Positions 11,208 to 25,239 of a DNA stretch of 64,000 bases are shown one piece after another; position 1 is the stretch's first letter, and each line of letters begins with the position of its first letter. The notes under the pieces were generated by a model. It ran no database searches. It worked only from the letters and a program-made list of their open reading frames with translations, and had not been told where the DNA came from. The stretch spans positions 236,884 to 300,883 of the forward strand of contig JADNRY010000051.1 in the NCBI GenBank assembly GCA_015501585.1, read 5' to 3'. The DNA is from Rhodocollybia butyracea. Lineage: Eukaryota > Basidiomycota > Agaricomycetes > Agaricales > Omphalotaceae. Position numbers and translations under genes: made by a program.

Positions 11208-13265
11208 ATGCAGTACCCTGATCTCTACGAGGCAACAGTATCGGAGCTTCAGGACGGTTTGGACGCGTATCGCTTCAGTAGCGTTGATCTCGTAAAAGTT
11301 AGTCAACGCTTTGGGCTGTTCACGTCAAACCAATTAATCCGTCGTGAATAGGCCTATCTTACACGAATCGATGAAGTCAATCTGAAGGGCCCTGCTTTAC
11401 GAGCGGTATTGCAGACGAATTCTCTGGCTTTGAAGAAAGCGGCGCAGCTGGACGAAGAAAGAAGGTTGACAGGAAAGAGAGGCCCGTTGCATGGAATTCC
11501 TATCTTGCTAAAGGTATGGACGAGACAATGACTTAGACCCGTGAATATTTACTTCATGAGGCTGTGGATAGGACAATATCGCAACAGATAACGCCGAAGG
11601 TAATAGCTTTCCACGATCAATCAGTGGCTATCGCCAGTGAACTACTAGCCTGATAGGAATGGACACTACCGCTGGTTCATATGCGCTTCAAGGTTGTGTC
11701 GTCCCAGAAGATGCTGGTATTGTTAAGAAGCTCCGCACGGCTGGTGCGATCATCCTCGGTACGTACGACAACATCATACATGGACTATACTTATGCGAAC
11801 TCGGCGCTTCGTTCTATACGTAGGCAAAGCCAATCTTTCAGAATTTGGCCAATTTCGAAGCCACAAGCTGGCTGGGGGGTGGTCGCCTTTAGGTGGTCAA
11901 GGAACAAACGCATACTATCCGGGTGGCGATACTTGTGGATCATCGTCTGGATCAGCAGTGGCGATTTCTATTGGACTGGCTGCACTTGCTCTTGGAACGG
12001 ATACTTCGGGAAGTATCACTTTCCCTGCAAGCCGGAGCAATATCGTTGGCATAAGACCAACTGTAGGATTGACTTCGAGAGCTGGAGGTACGTCAAAACT
12101 ATTGGTCTATTGACGGCCTTTATCTCATTTTGTAGTGGTCCCAATATCGTCCCATCAGGATACGATTGGACCTATGGCGCGTTCGGTCACTGATGCTGCA
12201 ATCCTTCTCTCAGCTATGGCTGGAACCGACCCCAATGACGAGATTACTTGCACCCAACCTGTCAATACACCCGACTACAGGGATGCACTCGATCCCAACG
12301 CCCTGGTGGGTAAACGTATCGGGGTTCCTCGAAAGGTGTATTTCGACTCCAACTTTGAGACTCATCCCGTTATCGTCGCAGCATTCGAGGAGTCTTTGAA
12401 GGTAATGAAGGAAATGGGTGCTACGATTATTGATCCAGCGGATTTACCTTCGAGCGACGAGCTGATCGAGAATGATTGGCAGGACGAAGAGCAGATATGG
12501 TTGGTCGATTTCAAGATTGACCTGAACAAGTATTTGTCAGGCTTGAAGGAAGTCCCTTCGGGTGTACGCACAGTAACTGATATTATCAAGTTTATTGAAG
12601 AGCACCCTGATTTGGAGCAGCCGAACGGGTGTGAGGACTTGTCTGTGTATGTAGGATCCGCAGTGACTGTGCGTTGGGGAAGGCTGATTTTCTTCGCCAG
12701 GATGATCGAATCCAACAATACGAGAGGCTACGACGAGGAGATGTTTAAAGTTTTGACGAGAAAAATCAAGCGGAGCGGAGAAGATGGTATTGACGCAGCT
12801 TTGGCCAAGTATAATCTTGACGCGTTAGTTGCCCCACATGTGGCACTGCAGCTGCAATCCGCGGCATCAGGTGAGAGAGATCACTTCAAAGGATTTGAAA
12901 TTGAATACTTATGCGCTTCACGTATATGTAGCAAATGCTGGATACCCAATGATTCAAGGTATCGTTCAGTTCTGACGAGTCGATGATAGTACGATCTGAT
13001 ACCACCTCGACTCTTGAACTCACTAGTTCCCTTGGGCTTCTTCCCGGATGATACTCCGCCAGCGATATTAGATGGAGGAACGACTATTTATCCAGCGCCC
13101 GGAATGCCCTTTGGAGTCTCGTTTTTTGCATCAGCTTGGAGTGAATACAATCTGATTGGAATGGCTTATGCATTCGAACAAAAGACGCAGACACGTATGA
13201 AAAGGAAAGCTTTCGCTGGTGCTGTTCCAAAGACTCAGCTGGAAGATGTCGTTGGTCGGGATTGA
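11208..13265 (+). CDS. Amidase, amidase signature family
   Basis: Amidase-signature enzymes hydrolyse amide bonds with a Ser-cisSer-Lys triad. Visible residues: Lys in HGIPILLKDNI, cis-Ser in the loop GDTCGSSSGSAVA, and the nucleophile Ser in GTDTSGSITFP. The C-terminal domain ends GMPFGVSFFASAWSEYNLIG, typical of fungal members. The start at 11208 (MQYPDLYEATVSELQDGL) is preferred because an upstream ATG at 11171 runs into a stop. Introns of about 50-60 nt interrupt the gene near 11282, 11514, 11584, 11761, 12090, 12870 and 12959. A very small exon near 12931 supplies ANAGYPMIQ. The substrate cannot be told from sequence; fungal relatives are often annotated as general amidases or glutamyl-tRNA amidotransferase-like, but no mitochondrial leader is evident. 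Confidence 0.92.
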
Positions 13266-13724
13266 TTCATTTCGTATACATTTTGTGGACGAATGATTTG
13301 TTTTGATAGGATAATAGGCATCGCGGCGGTTGTCTCGTGGATGGATCCAGATAATACTCAGTTCAGCAAATAATTGCGTCGCTTCAAGATTAACTTCTTA
13401 GAGCCGACGCATCGCACATTCTAGCTCCATTTGTTGGTTTGAAGGAGTTAGAATGAGACCTCTCGATGTGGGGCGTTATCCTGCATTCAATCTTGCCCAG
13501 GCAATTTTGCTCAGCAGGCACAAAGCAGAAGTTATGACCATATCCTAGACTACAAGGAGATGATCATGAGTGACAGCATCAGGAAAGTCGTCCACAGGGA
13601 GTGTTTGCGAATTTCCGTAGGGATACCAAAAATCAAGCAAAAATTGTAGTAACTGCTGTAATTTCAAAGATTTCTGTCGTTTTATTAATTACACTAATGA
13701 CACACGAGAGCTCAGAAGGACACA
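13266..13724. other. Convergent intergenic region
   Basis: Between the amidase 3' end and FunK1 copy 1. No coding feature seen. Confidence 0.5.
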
Positions 13725-16603
13725 TCACAGTATTTTCTTACTAGACCAAACAAGACTGTTAAAGTCGAGAGACTTGGTACTTGTGACACTACTCACCTTG
13801 AAGACCGGGTTACTCGGGTTGACTGAGATGTCGAAGCCTGAGGCAAAAACTGTGACGTCCTATAGAGACAATGAGCGGATGAGGGAGAGAAATTCAAAGA
13901 TGGAATCTCACCGAGATCGTTTGATACTCGACTCCTCGTCAGAGTCAGATATTCGCTTTCTGGTCAGGCTGGTGGTCGAAGTCCCATTGGCGACCGAAGC
14001 TTTGTGAGTGTCCTGGGGCCGTTGCTTAACGTGCTGCAACGCGATCATCTCCAGCGGGTCTCTCGATGATTGGTCTAGAAGAGAGTTGATATATGGTGTG
14101 TGGATGAGGAAGTATTTGCTGTCAATCTCGGGATAATTCTGCTCCGAGGCCTCATAGGCTGTCGTCAGGATACTAGAGAGGTCTTCAAGGATGGTAAGGG
14201 CAGGACCAAATGTAGAAGACAGATACGATTTTGCAGCTCGTAACTGGTTGTTTGTTTTTAAGAAGGAAAAACGCTGTATATCGTTCATTCTTCCGTGAAA
14301 CAATCGAGACATGTTATTTTGACGATCTTCCGGCTTTGAAGAGGGTGAATTAACATCGTCGTTGAAGAAGAGCACATAAACAATCAGCCACCACACCGAC
14401 TCCAAATCGTGCAAAGGGTTGTAGGCGAAAGTGGGTGCATCCTTGGAAGCTGAATCTAGTCTGTGGATGATATTACTGCGTGTCTTGATCGTCGCATCGA
14501 AATCAAACGGAGAATGGGCCTGGAGGTTACTGGCCTGGAGTTTGGCAGAGTTAAAGAGATAACCATGAGAAAGTGCTTCGGCCGCCATGAAGAAAGGTGT
14601 GCCCTAGAGTGGACTTGTAAATATTGTGTGAAGAAAGGAAGCCTCCTGGCACACTTACAGTGCGCACGTTATGTATTCGTGTATCATTACGGTGTCGGGC
14701 ATATTCGAAGTCGCCAAGGAGTCCGCCGTTACCGTACGAATAAACATTGCCACCACTTATATCGCGATGGACCCAACCCGCAGAATGAATGACAAAGAGG
14801 GCTAGAGACGAGATTAGTACGTGCAGGCCTCTGGAGAAAGTAAAAACGAACCTTTGACAACCTCTACCACGGCGGTCAGAATGCTGTCTAAGCTTCGCTC
14901 ATCATAGAGGGGTGTCGGGCATTCCTTGAAGACGACTCGGTAATGATACCTACGACGGTCGGCTAAAGCTCTTTGGTCAGCTTCATTGCGAGTGTTCCTG
15001 ATAAGGGTACGCCGAGGTCCAATAGTAGATTCCTGATGGCTAGATTTCCGGGAAGTTCTAGAGCTAGTCGTCGTAGACTGGTCTTGATCTTCAGGACCAA
15101 CGCTCTGTTGGCCCGCATCAGCCGGTTTGCGCGGGGTAATCAGATCCACCATTGGAATCTCAACGTTGACAGGATTGTAGCCACGTAGCATGACGGCCAG
15201 TGTGTCGTCCATAACCTTGCAATCGTCGTCGACAGTCACTCTCCAGGATGAGAGGATCGTGAGCATACGTTTTTCCAGCTCTTCGGCATACTGGGTTCCT
15301 TTCTTCTTATCCAGTTCGTGCACGTCGTCGAGGATGGCATTGCGAATCTCCTGCTCATCCTGACGATCAAAGTCCAACCAAACATCCTTGAGTACGCGTG
15401 TATTTCCATCTTTGTCTACAACCTTCCAGACTCTAGTACCCCGACCAAGGGGACTGTCAGCTGCAGAGTCGGAGAGAATAGAAACGGTGGTATAGGTTTC
15501 GCCATCGACTATGATCTGATATTGCCTTCGGCCATTTTCTAAATGAGAGAACGTGATAGTGGGATCCCAGCCCATCTCCGTCGGCGACGAAAAGGCTAAC
15601 GAAAGGAAAAAGCGGACGAGCCGCTGGCGATCCTGTACAAGGAGTCAGTCACCAATGGATACAGAGGGAATGAAAACACCTTGATGAAGTCAAAGCTTTC
15701 TGTTTTCAATAGTGTAGCGCGACTCATGAACCAAAGTCGCATCGTACGGTTTTCGATGGTCGTTCCAAACGTAAAGCGTCTTGATGGGTCGTAGGCCAGA
15801 ATTTGGTCCATATCATAAACAACCTGGGAGACATCCTGTCGCGTTGTTGAGCATTGAAAACGATACAGCAGGAATAATTGTGTGCATACCTTGTCAGTAT
15901 CCCTTGGGTTCAGCTTGAACTCGTGCGGGTTACAAAAATCGTAGATCGGATGAGGTCCTTTTGGCTCTGGGAGGGGAAGTTCGAACGCTGCAGACTGTTC
16001 ATCACTACGTACTGCTTCCCTAAATTTTGAGTAAAGCATCTGGAAAGCATCAGGTCGCGAGCAGCTTCCTCGATCGCTTATTACAGTAGCGTGAGGATCG
16101 ACAACGAAGCCAAAGGTCTGTTCTAAGGTATGGTCAGCATCCTGTGCTGCAGATACAACCGCATTAAATATTGTAGCAAGCCCTTTGTACACTACTGCCT
16201 CCTTCTTTCTAGCTTTGATGGGATCGACAGCAAAAGCTGCCCATCGATTCCGAGCAACAGTGCCATTGGTCTCCAATACTTCCATAATTTTTGAGAGCTT
16301 AAGCTCGAGACTTGATGGAAGTGGAGGCGAGATATGTTGTAAATACGCGTTGAGAGGAATTTCAGGAATCATCTTGGGAACGTCAGTTCCAATCACGATG
16401 TTCCTTTTTTCTTCTATGGTCACAGAGGCGCGGTATAGTCCACTCAATGTCCCTTTGGTCGTAGCGGGGGTGTGAGGAAATGTTTTTGGACAAGGTGGAT
16501 CAGTGGCAGGTGGTGGTGTAGAATAACGAGGCGTGCGACTTCCAATCGCGGTCACATGCGAAGTTGGAATTGAGGGCCCGTTGGCCGAAACGTTTTCTCC
16601 CAT
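13725..16603 (-). CDS. FunK1-type fungal protein kinase, copy 1
   Basis: FunK1 kinases are a large basidiomycete family of unclear function. The N-terminal region has GSRTPRYSTPPPATDPPCPKTF and KKEAVVYKGLATIFNAV. The kinase part begins around MGWDPTITFSHLENG and RVWKVVDKDGNTRVLKDVW (VLK lysine). The catalytic loop is WVHRDISGGN, followed by GLLGDFEYARH in place of DFG, and GTPFFMAAEALSHGY and HDLESVWWLIVYVLFFNDD further on. The start at 16603 (MGENVSANG) is chosen because copy 2 aligns from its own MEDEVTG. The last exons (RTSQFLPQASTSQSTRVTR) come after a GT-AG intron near 13917-13873; the final stop at 13725 is tentative. A paralog in opposite orientation lies at 38931. Not shown to be active. 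Confidence 0.88.
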
Positions 16604-18739
16604 TTCGATTTGCGATGAGGACAGAGGAGTGTAATGACGACGAATTTTAAAAGAAACTCTCTGTTCAAGCGCTGCTCTTATACCATCGTTTCTGACAATC
16701 ATCCCAAAATCTGTGCGACTCGCACAAGCAACCCATTGTTCACCAATTTAGGAATACGCGTCTTAACAAATAGCGTCGTAACAAGCTCGCATTGTCTACC
16801 TGGCTGTGTGATTATTCAGGACTACCCTCTCAATGCGCTCCATCAAGTTCAGACCGAGATTACTGGTATTGTAAGCGTGACAGGACCATTTTCCCATTTC
16901 CGGAAATTTAGCTGAAAAACACCTGTTACACGGCCTTTATCTTGCGGGAGAGAAAACTGTGGTCTACTTCTCCTCCAAGGTCTCCAGCTCTTAGGTCATG
17001 ACCCAGTTTGTTGAATTGTTCGAATATGATTTGTGATGACAAAGGAGATATACTAGACGAAGTAGACCAGCCGCAGCGCACTGTGATCCTCGGGGCTCCA
17101 CGTTCAACTTTGCGTTGCAGTAACAACTCGGTAAAGAGTCAAGGGAATATCTACAAGACATTTCCCAAGCCTGCATCGAAAAAAATATGGTACAGTTACG
17201 GTATAGCCCGCTTCATTCTGTACTATCTTTCAGAATCCAAAAATAGTGTGTCCAGTGTTCAAGAATGATTCTGCGAATCTAAAAGGAACCTATCAACCTC
17301 GACTCCTAAATCATCATAAATTCAAAGCGGATGATATACTATGCTCATCTTCACACCCTATTAGGAAGTTTATGACCCAAAGGTTGCAAAGCTACGACAA
17401 AGTAATTGACCGATAGGCTAACAAGGAAGGAAGCGGAGAAAAGACATACCTCGACTCGAGGTCATTCCCTCATCCCGCTCCCATTCTCACCATCAATGTA
17501 TGGAGCTGGTGTGTTCGCTTGTGTTCGACCTTGACTCCCAAGCTCCTGCTGTGGATGAGTGTTCAGAACATTGAAGTCAGCGTATTTGACCCCAATCGTG
17601 TGCCGCGTCTGATGATCCTGCGGGTCCGCCCCGCAGCTCATATCTCGTTTAGGACGAATGCATCGAAACTCTTGGAAAGTCGATAGTTGCAGCGTACAAT
17701 GCGCTTGTAGCGCAGCCAATTCATGGCATATCCCCCTAGTCTAACCGTCTTTCCGGAGGTATCATGAAATCACTAAGGCTCAGCTACTCGACAAAGGAGG
17801 CTACACCCGCCACATCAGCAACAATTTCTTGCTCGACGAAAAACGAAGCATGTAGGTTTCCAGCTCAATTTTGGTCTTGATTGAGAATATGTTTCAGAAA
17901 GGCCGGAGATATAGCTGTTGTCGAAATTTGAGGATGATAGAAGAGTTTGTTAGGCCTAATTTATCGTCCGAAAGTACATCTCCGAGGGACGTGTCCATGA
18001 TTAGATCCGTAATACGCGCGTATGTTATGAGAGGGGTCCAAGGCAAGAGGATAGTTCCGAGGGGAGGTCAAGAGCTGGACGGGCAAGATGTGATTAGGTT
18101 TTTGGTGCTAACAGAGAAGAGCGTACTCCATGGGAGTCGTGATATGTGGTATCTTTTGCCAAAACACAGACCATTGTGCCATGCAATCTGTTGAACGACA
18201 CTTGTGCTAGGTTATTCTAGTCCGCAATAGAGGGTTTGTCAAGCTATAGGAATGCCATAGTTGGTTGAGATTAGATACTGGTTCGTATAGCGCGGAATGG
18301 AATCAGGATTATGAACTCGGTCAGTGCCGTCAAAGACAATGTGCAGCGATGCTCACAATGAACCAAAAGAACACTAGTGAAAGAATAAAGACTCCACAGA
18401 GAGAATGCCCCAACAATATACTTCCTACTGTTCTATTTCTTTCTAAATCGGTTAGGATTAGGGACCGCGGGACGTCGCTATGCTAACCAGTGGAGGCAGC
18501 TTTGTTGATGTACGGAAACGCGGCAGTAGGTTGCACACTGGTCAAGGTCTGGCTAATATATAAATTCAAGCGCAACTTCATCACATACGAAAGCGGAAAT
18601 GAATGGGAAATGAATGGATTTTCGCAGAGCTGTACATGAAACTGTTTACGCGTAGTAAGCGCCCGACACGTCTAAGCGCTTACCGATTTGGGCTGCGCAG
18701 AGCCGCGCTTACCAGAGCCTATTTTGCTTTGCAACGAAC
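16604..18739. other. Gene-less stretch upstream of FunK1 copy 1 and VPS10
   Basis: 2.1 kb between divergent genes. Open frames at 17462-17719 and 17871-18194 show no domain or conserved character. A TATATAAAT sequence at 18557-18565 lies 175 bp before the VPS10 start and may be its core promoter, though rather far. Confidence 0.5.
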
Positions 18740-21700
18740 ATGATCTTACGACCGCAGGCGGCGACACTGTGGCTATCGCTCCTTGCATTTCTAGTGACCT
18801 TTGTGGTTTCTCAAGACCCAACCCACGAGATTACTTCCTTCGAAAATCTTCCAGCTAAATTGGTATTTTTAGAAGATACAACTGTGCGTTTTCTTCTTTT
18901 TTTCTTGATACATACCCTGAAATTGCCCTAGACTGCATTTTACCATGACGTCCAAAATGGAGTGGTATATGTTTCGCAAGATGAAGGGAAATCTTGGAGC
19001 GCAGCAAATGGGATTCCAACAGGCGAAGCAGCGATGATCATTGAGCACCCAGTCGATACCCGTTATGTGCGCGCATCTGCTTTTAATAATGCTCTTTTGA
19101 CTTATTTCAACCCATAGGCTTTCGTGCTGACTCGTGAAACTACTCACTATCGAACGGAAGACCGAGGAAAGACTTGGAGAGCCTTCAATATGCCTCTAAA
19201 ACCATCGCTTGGCTCTCGCCCTCTTTCGTTCCATTCTGATCCAAAGAAATACGGCTACATCTTGTACCAGGGCATTGCATGTGAGCCTTTAGGTTGGGCT
19301 TCTCTCTGCCATGACGAGGCAAGTACCCAAAAGTTTAGTATCTTTACGTGGATACTGATGACAGCCCATTAGACCTATTACACGAAAGAGGCGTTTTCCG
19401 ATGAGCCCAGGTTACTTCTCTCTCAGACTTCCCGTTGCCAGTTTGCACACAGTACCCCCGACTTCAAACATTCCGCACATGACGATTTGATCTACTGTGT
19501 TGCTTTCGAGACAGAGTCTAGTGGTGGCATGCATGCCTTTTCTTCCAGTCGACTGTTCTATAGTACAGACTTCTTTGAGCACGAGAACAAAGTTGAAGAT
19601 CTCGGACTGGGCAAAAATTCTCGTGGTATTTTTGCCTTCGCTATAGTCGCCAAGTATGCCATTGTTGCGCTCAGAGATCTATCTAGCAGCGACGGATCTA
19701 TGCTTCTCTATGTATCGTTAGATACCGTAACGTGGGCAAAGGCACAATTTCCTCATGCTTCCTCGGCTCACCTTCGAGAGAATGCGTATACAATTGTGGA
19801 ATCAAGTACTCATTCTCTCGGCGTCGATGTCGTTCTCCAGGACAGGGGTGCTATTGGAACACTTTTCCTTAGCAACTCTAATGGTACCTTCTTCGTCGAG
19901 AGCCTTAAAGACACCAACAGAAACGAATATGGTTTCGTCGACTTTGAAAAGCTGTATGGTGTCGATGGGGTTGGGATTGCAAATGTTGTGGCAAATGCAG
20001 ATGAAGTAGAAGGTCGAGGAGCACCGAAAATGTTGAAGAGTTTGATTACCTTTGATGACGGAAGTTCCTGGTCCCCACTGAAGGCTCCTTCCACCGATTC
20101 CAATGGTAACCGGATACAGTGCAATCCAGAAGATGCCGACTGTACACTCCATCTATGGTCCGTCACTAATCCACACAACTTTGGGCGTATATTCTCTTCT
20201 CCTGCTCCCGGATTTGTAATGGGTGTTGGCTCCATCGGCAAGACACTTCGTCCGTATGACGAATGTTCTACCTTCATCAGCCACGATGCTGGTGTAAATT
20301 GGAGGATGGTTCATTCTACTCCTCACAAGTATGAATTCGGAGATTCGGGTAGTGTTATTATTGCCGTCAACGACGAAGAGAGCGTGGATAGCATTATCTA
20401 TTCACTTGACAATGGAGAGAATTGGTGAGTGTTTCAAATTTTTACTCTTCAAGATCGAAATCTCAATTCTCTGGTAGGAAAACTTACAACCTCGGAGTCA
20501 GTCTCCAAGCGCGCGCTCTGTCCACAGCTCCAGATTCCACTTCACAAAAATTCGTCCTCGTTGGTCAAGTCGCGAGAAAGGACCAAACCGACAGGATTGG
20601 CCGTTATGTCGTCGTCTTCTTGGACTTTGCAGGAATTCGGTCGAGACAGTGTGTAGAAAGTGACTTTGAGCGGTGGAATGCTCGAACAGGCGAATCCGAG
20701 TGTTTAATGGGACACAAGGTATGTTTCGTATGCTGTAAGATCGTTTGTTCACTTATCGAACTAACTTTGTTTTCAGCAATGGTATCGTCGTCGAAAAAGC
20801 ACAGCCGACTGTTATGTCGGCAATAAATTCACCGATCCTGAGGAACATGAGGAGAATTGTGAATGTTCCGATATCGATTACGAGTGGTATGTCATTTTGT
20901 GTTTCTTTAATACTACAGCTCATTCCTGTCCTCTAGCGACTTCAACTTCGTCCGTGATGGCGACAACTGTGTTCCTGTCGGACCGGAGCCTGTCCCTGCC
21001 GGTGTATGTACTCAACCCAGTCAAAAGTACCAGGGTTCTTCAGGCTGGCGAAAGATTCCAGGAAACACCTGTTTCGGAGGCGGGAAGGATAAGACGGTCG
21101 AAAAGTCTTGTGAGAAAGGTATAATTGCTACAAATTTTATACTCCTAGTCTTTTCTCAACGATTATACCCTCCAGCTCAACCAAAAGAAGGCGAGATTGT
21201 TCATCAAACGGTTGGTTCTTTCTCATTCATTTACAAGTCTAGTCTCTAATCAGCCATATAGTTTGAGTTCTCCAGTCCGATTGTTCAGCATGCGTATTTC
21301 CGTAAGCACTTGGTACGTCCTACATTATTTCTTTCTCGATTTTTCTCTTGAGCTGCTTTTTCTTTGTAGACAATCCTGGTCCGCCTACACGATGGTACTG
21401 TCTGGCAGTCAAGTAACGAAGGCTACACTTGGGCTCAACCGGTACCCGATGAAAAGTTTTTGGCGTTCTACCATCACACCCATGATCCTGACCGAGCCTA
21501 CCTCATTACCGGTGGTACCACTTTCTATGCCACCACCGACGGCGGTCGCGCTTGGCACGATCGTCCAGCTCCTTTCCCACCAAATACTTTCCGAGCTCAA
21601 GTTCTACGATTCCACCCCAACGCTGATCGTCTAATCTGGGTTGGAAACAAACAATGCAACATGGGCTTGTTCGAAGACTGTCATGCTGTTGCGTACTACT

Positions 21701-24042
21701 CCACGGACAATGGGAGAAACTGGAAAGGCATCGATGAGTATGTTGTTAACTGTGCCTGGGCTTTGGATACCAAGCTGGATGCGGACCCTACGGAAATTAT
21801 ATGCGAGTCTTATCAGAAGAAAGAAGGAGACCAGAGGTTCTTTGACCAGGATAACCCCTTGGAATTGATAGAGGGGCAGTCGTTCTATTCCAAGAAAAAG
21901 ACGCTTTTCAATCAGGTTGTTGGGTTTACAAAGTTTTCCGAGTTTCTTGTTGTGGCAGAGGTGATTTGGTTTATTTCATGGAATGTGAGCTGCGTACTAA
22001 TTTGGAATACAGCTTACATCTTCTGGTCGTGCGTTGGAGCTCCAAGTTTCGTTGGACGGTGTTCATTTTGCTACTGGGATGTTCCCGCCACAAATGCGCC
22101 CGGAGACTCATGTACGTCCCGTTCCTTATTCTTTTTGAGAAGGTACTAATCCATTGCGCGCTGCAGGCTTATACGGTCCTCGAATCTTCCACTGGTTCCT
22201 TGTTTATCCATATGACCATGTCGGAACCCCCAAGTCCCTATTGGGGAACCATCCTAAAGTCGAATTCTAATGGAACGTATTTCGTCGTGGCACAGGCGAA
22301 CGTGAACAGGGACGACCGAGGATTCGTTGATTTTGAGAAGATAATCGGCTTGGATGGAATCGCCCTGATCAACGTTGTCCTTAATCCTTACGAAGCGGCA
22401 CTTTCTGGACGAAAAGCTCTTGGGAGCCGAATTACTCATAATGATGGTAAGGCTGATATGGTCTTGGCTGTTTGCGGTTTTTGATAACCTAATCGTCTCC
22501 TAGGAAGTACCTGGAAACCGCTGACGCCGCCGACTGTTGACTCTCAAGGCAACAAATACGACTGTGATACTACGGTACGCCACTTTCCTTTTAGAATTTT
22601 GTGTTTATTTTCGTAACACGGGTCTATCTAGGCTTGCGCATTGCACGTTCACGGCTACACGGAGCGAAGAGACCCAAGAGCGACATATAGCAGTCCTTCT
22701 ACTGTTGGACTTATCATGGCTGTCGGCAACGTTGGCGAATCCCTCGCAGCGTACACTGACAGTGATACCTTCCTTAGTCGCGATGCCGGGTTCACCTGGC
22801 AAGAAGTTCACAAAGACGCACATCTTTGGGAATTCGGTGACTCCGGCTCGATTCTTATCATGGCCAACGACGAAGTACCCACGGACCATGTCTTGTTCAG
22901 CACTAACGAAGGCATGAACTGGAGAGAGTACAAGTTTACGAATGATAAAATCCGGGTCCACAACATTGTTACTGTTCCTTCGGATACCAGTCGACGGTTC
23001 ATACTTTTGGGACAGTACCCATCGAGACAAGGGGAATCAGTTGCAGTTCATATCGATTTTTCGCAACTAACTACCAGGCAATGTACGTGTCTTTGTTTAA
23101 ATCGTAGCGTCTTGTTACTTATTCTATTCTTCTCAAGGTGTTTTGAAAGTCGAGGATCCTGTTCATGACGACTTTGAAATGTGGAGTCCGAGTCAGGACC
23201 GTAACGAGCGGTGTCTTTTCGGTCGCCAGGTAAACCTTCATTTGTTCTAGTACAGGCAATGTTTTTGATTCGCATCTTCAGACCGTGTATCACCGTCGCC
23301 TCCGGGACGCCAACTGCTTTGTCGGAGACCAGACTAGGGAAGAAGAAAAAGTCGAGAGCAACTGTCAATGCTCTGCTGTTGACTTTGAGTGGTCGGTCTC
23401 ATCCACCTACCTCTTGATGCTTATGCTAAATATTTTATAGTGAATTCAACTATATGAGAGACGAAGACAACAAATGTATTTTGGCACCAGGTACCAATCC
23501 ACTACCGAACGATGAAACTTGCGCTGGGGGCGAGGAGTACTGGTATGAACGGACCGCGTATCGTAAGATATCATATTCCTCGTGTGAAGGAGGGGACCGT
23601 CCAGATAGGGGGAACGAGCATCCCTGCCCAGGGTTCAAACACCATAGTGGGTACTTCTGGTGGTTTGTGATCTTGCTTTCTTTTGCGTTGGCGGGACTAG
23701 TGGGATTGTATTTCTATCGACGGAGTGGGATTGCTCGAGGGTTGGTGTTTCTTTTTAAATTCTTTGAAAGACGATACTGATATTTCATTTTGTTTTGACA
23801 GAAACATCAGACTCCCTACAGAGATTCGACCAGGACCAACTTACGGAGGAGAAACTGGCATCGTCGCTACTTTGGCTTCCGTACCATGGTTCCTTGTTGG
23901 GTTGGCTGGTATTGCTTGGGAATATGTTGCATCCAACGTCGAATCGATCTCGAATGCCTATCGGTCTCGAAGGGGATACCGAAATCTCCCAATTGACGAA
24001 GATGCACAGATACTTCGGTTTGAGGATGAAGAAGGTGCTTAG
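18740..24042 (+). CDS. VPS10: VPS10 vacuolar protein sorting receptor (sortilin family)
   Basis: VPS10 is a type I membrane receptor that cycles between late Golgi and endosome and delivers soluble hydrolases to the vacuole. The product begins with a signal peptide ([20 protein letters not shown]) and carries two Vps10 domains built from ten-bladed propeller repeats with Asp-box motifs ([32 protein letters not shown]). The sequence [18 protein letters not shown] recurs in domain 2 as [18 protein letters not shown]. Each propeller is followed by a Cys-rich 10CC module (for example CSDIDYEC and CSAVDFECEFNYMRD). A transmembrane helix ([20 protein letters not shown]) precedes a second hydrophobic stretch ([19 protein letters not shown]) and a short acidic tail ending [20 protein letters not shown]. 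The gene has about a dozen introns; overall length fits fungal VPS10 (about 1,450 residues). Confident identification. Confidence 0.96.
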
Positions 24043-24724
24043 TTGGTATCGAGGTCCAAACACACTAGCACATTTAAGATAATGTTAACTAGTCTCTAGA
24101 TACATCGTGCGCGCACATACTACTATAAGTATTTATTATCTGTTGTCTTCGTTATCGTAGGTTTTAGTAGGAAGACTATTAACATGTATTGCATTATTTT
24201 GACATTTTTATCTCAGCTGATCTCGCAGATTGTGGCAGCAAGATGTTCTCATACGCTGTTGCAGACTGGGGCCATAGAAAGGCTGAATTAGATTGCTTTG
24301 AGAAATGGTTGGCACCCAGATGAATGATTGTGCGGATTGTGCGGCCGATGTTGATCCAGGAGCATGTAAAACCGGCCACTGTAAAACTACTGACATTGAA
24401 AAATTGGTGATAAACGAAGGAACTGCGCGGCCGATGAGCACTGATGAGTCCCTCTAAAGCTCGCTTGCCGCGCTTGAGTCTGCCTAGGTCGGAGGAGACA
24501 ACCTGAAGGCTTAAGTATTTGATGGTCATATTGACATCTTAAAATCAAATCTGCAAGATATCGGCTATGTGAGACTGACCACCTCTGACCACTGACCTCT
24601 AGACCTGAAGCAGTTCCCTCTAAGAGTTTGCGTAAAAGGGACTGCTTTAGGCCTAACTGACCTCAGCAACAGGCCCAACAGACCCATCCAGCTTCCATCA
24701 CTTCGAAAAATCGGTCATACCGAG

Positions 24725-24754
24725 GGGCTGGCGCGCCGGAGGCGCAGCCAGCCC
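24725..24754. repeat. GC-rich hairpin next to a B-box-like sequence
   Basis: GGGCTGGCGCGCC and GGCGCAGCCAGCCC pair over 13 bp with one bulged A and a 3-nt loop. About 45 bp downstream (24797-24813) is GGTTTCGATTCC, close to a pol III B box (GGTTCGANTCC). No cloverleaf could be built, so a tRNA call is not made; a SINE relic is possible. Confidence 0.4.
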
Positions 24755-25239
24755 TACACATGAGCGGAATCAATTCTGCCGAGGGCCAGTTGGGCTGGGG
24801 TTTCGATTCCCGGTTCTCCAATGCCTAAATATTGCTCAGATTCTGTATTTCTGAGAGTCAAAGTTTGAAATTTTTCGCCACCGGCGTAAGTATACTATAA
24901 AGAATACCCATAGTATGTGCTTTTTGTTTACAAGATAAGTACTTCATGAAGACCTGTGGCTTGCTATGCACTAAAAATCTTGCAAGAAGATAGCCTAATT
25001 ATACAAAAACTCATGCAAGTTAAATAAGGACTAGTGAAGTTTCCTTATTGAAGTTACTACTTAGAGCCTATTGAGATTGAGTCGGATCCGATGGTCAGTG
25101 TTTCGCATTGTTTCTCTAAAGTTGCCATGCCAAAATGTTCATTTGTTCATAGTCTTGCTTAAATAGCATTTAAAGAAGGGTATATTGAGCTTGAATTGAG
25201 CTCATAGTTGCCAGAGAGCGAGTTGCATGGGCGCTTATC

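Noticed and set aside
17462..18194. Open frames between FunK1 copy 1 and VPS10
   Set aside because: No domain, splice support or coding-like composition.
24797..24813. tRNA gene from a B-box-like word
   Set aside because: No acceptor, D or anticodon arms could be paired; T-loop length is wrong.
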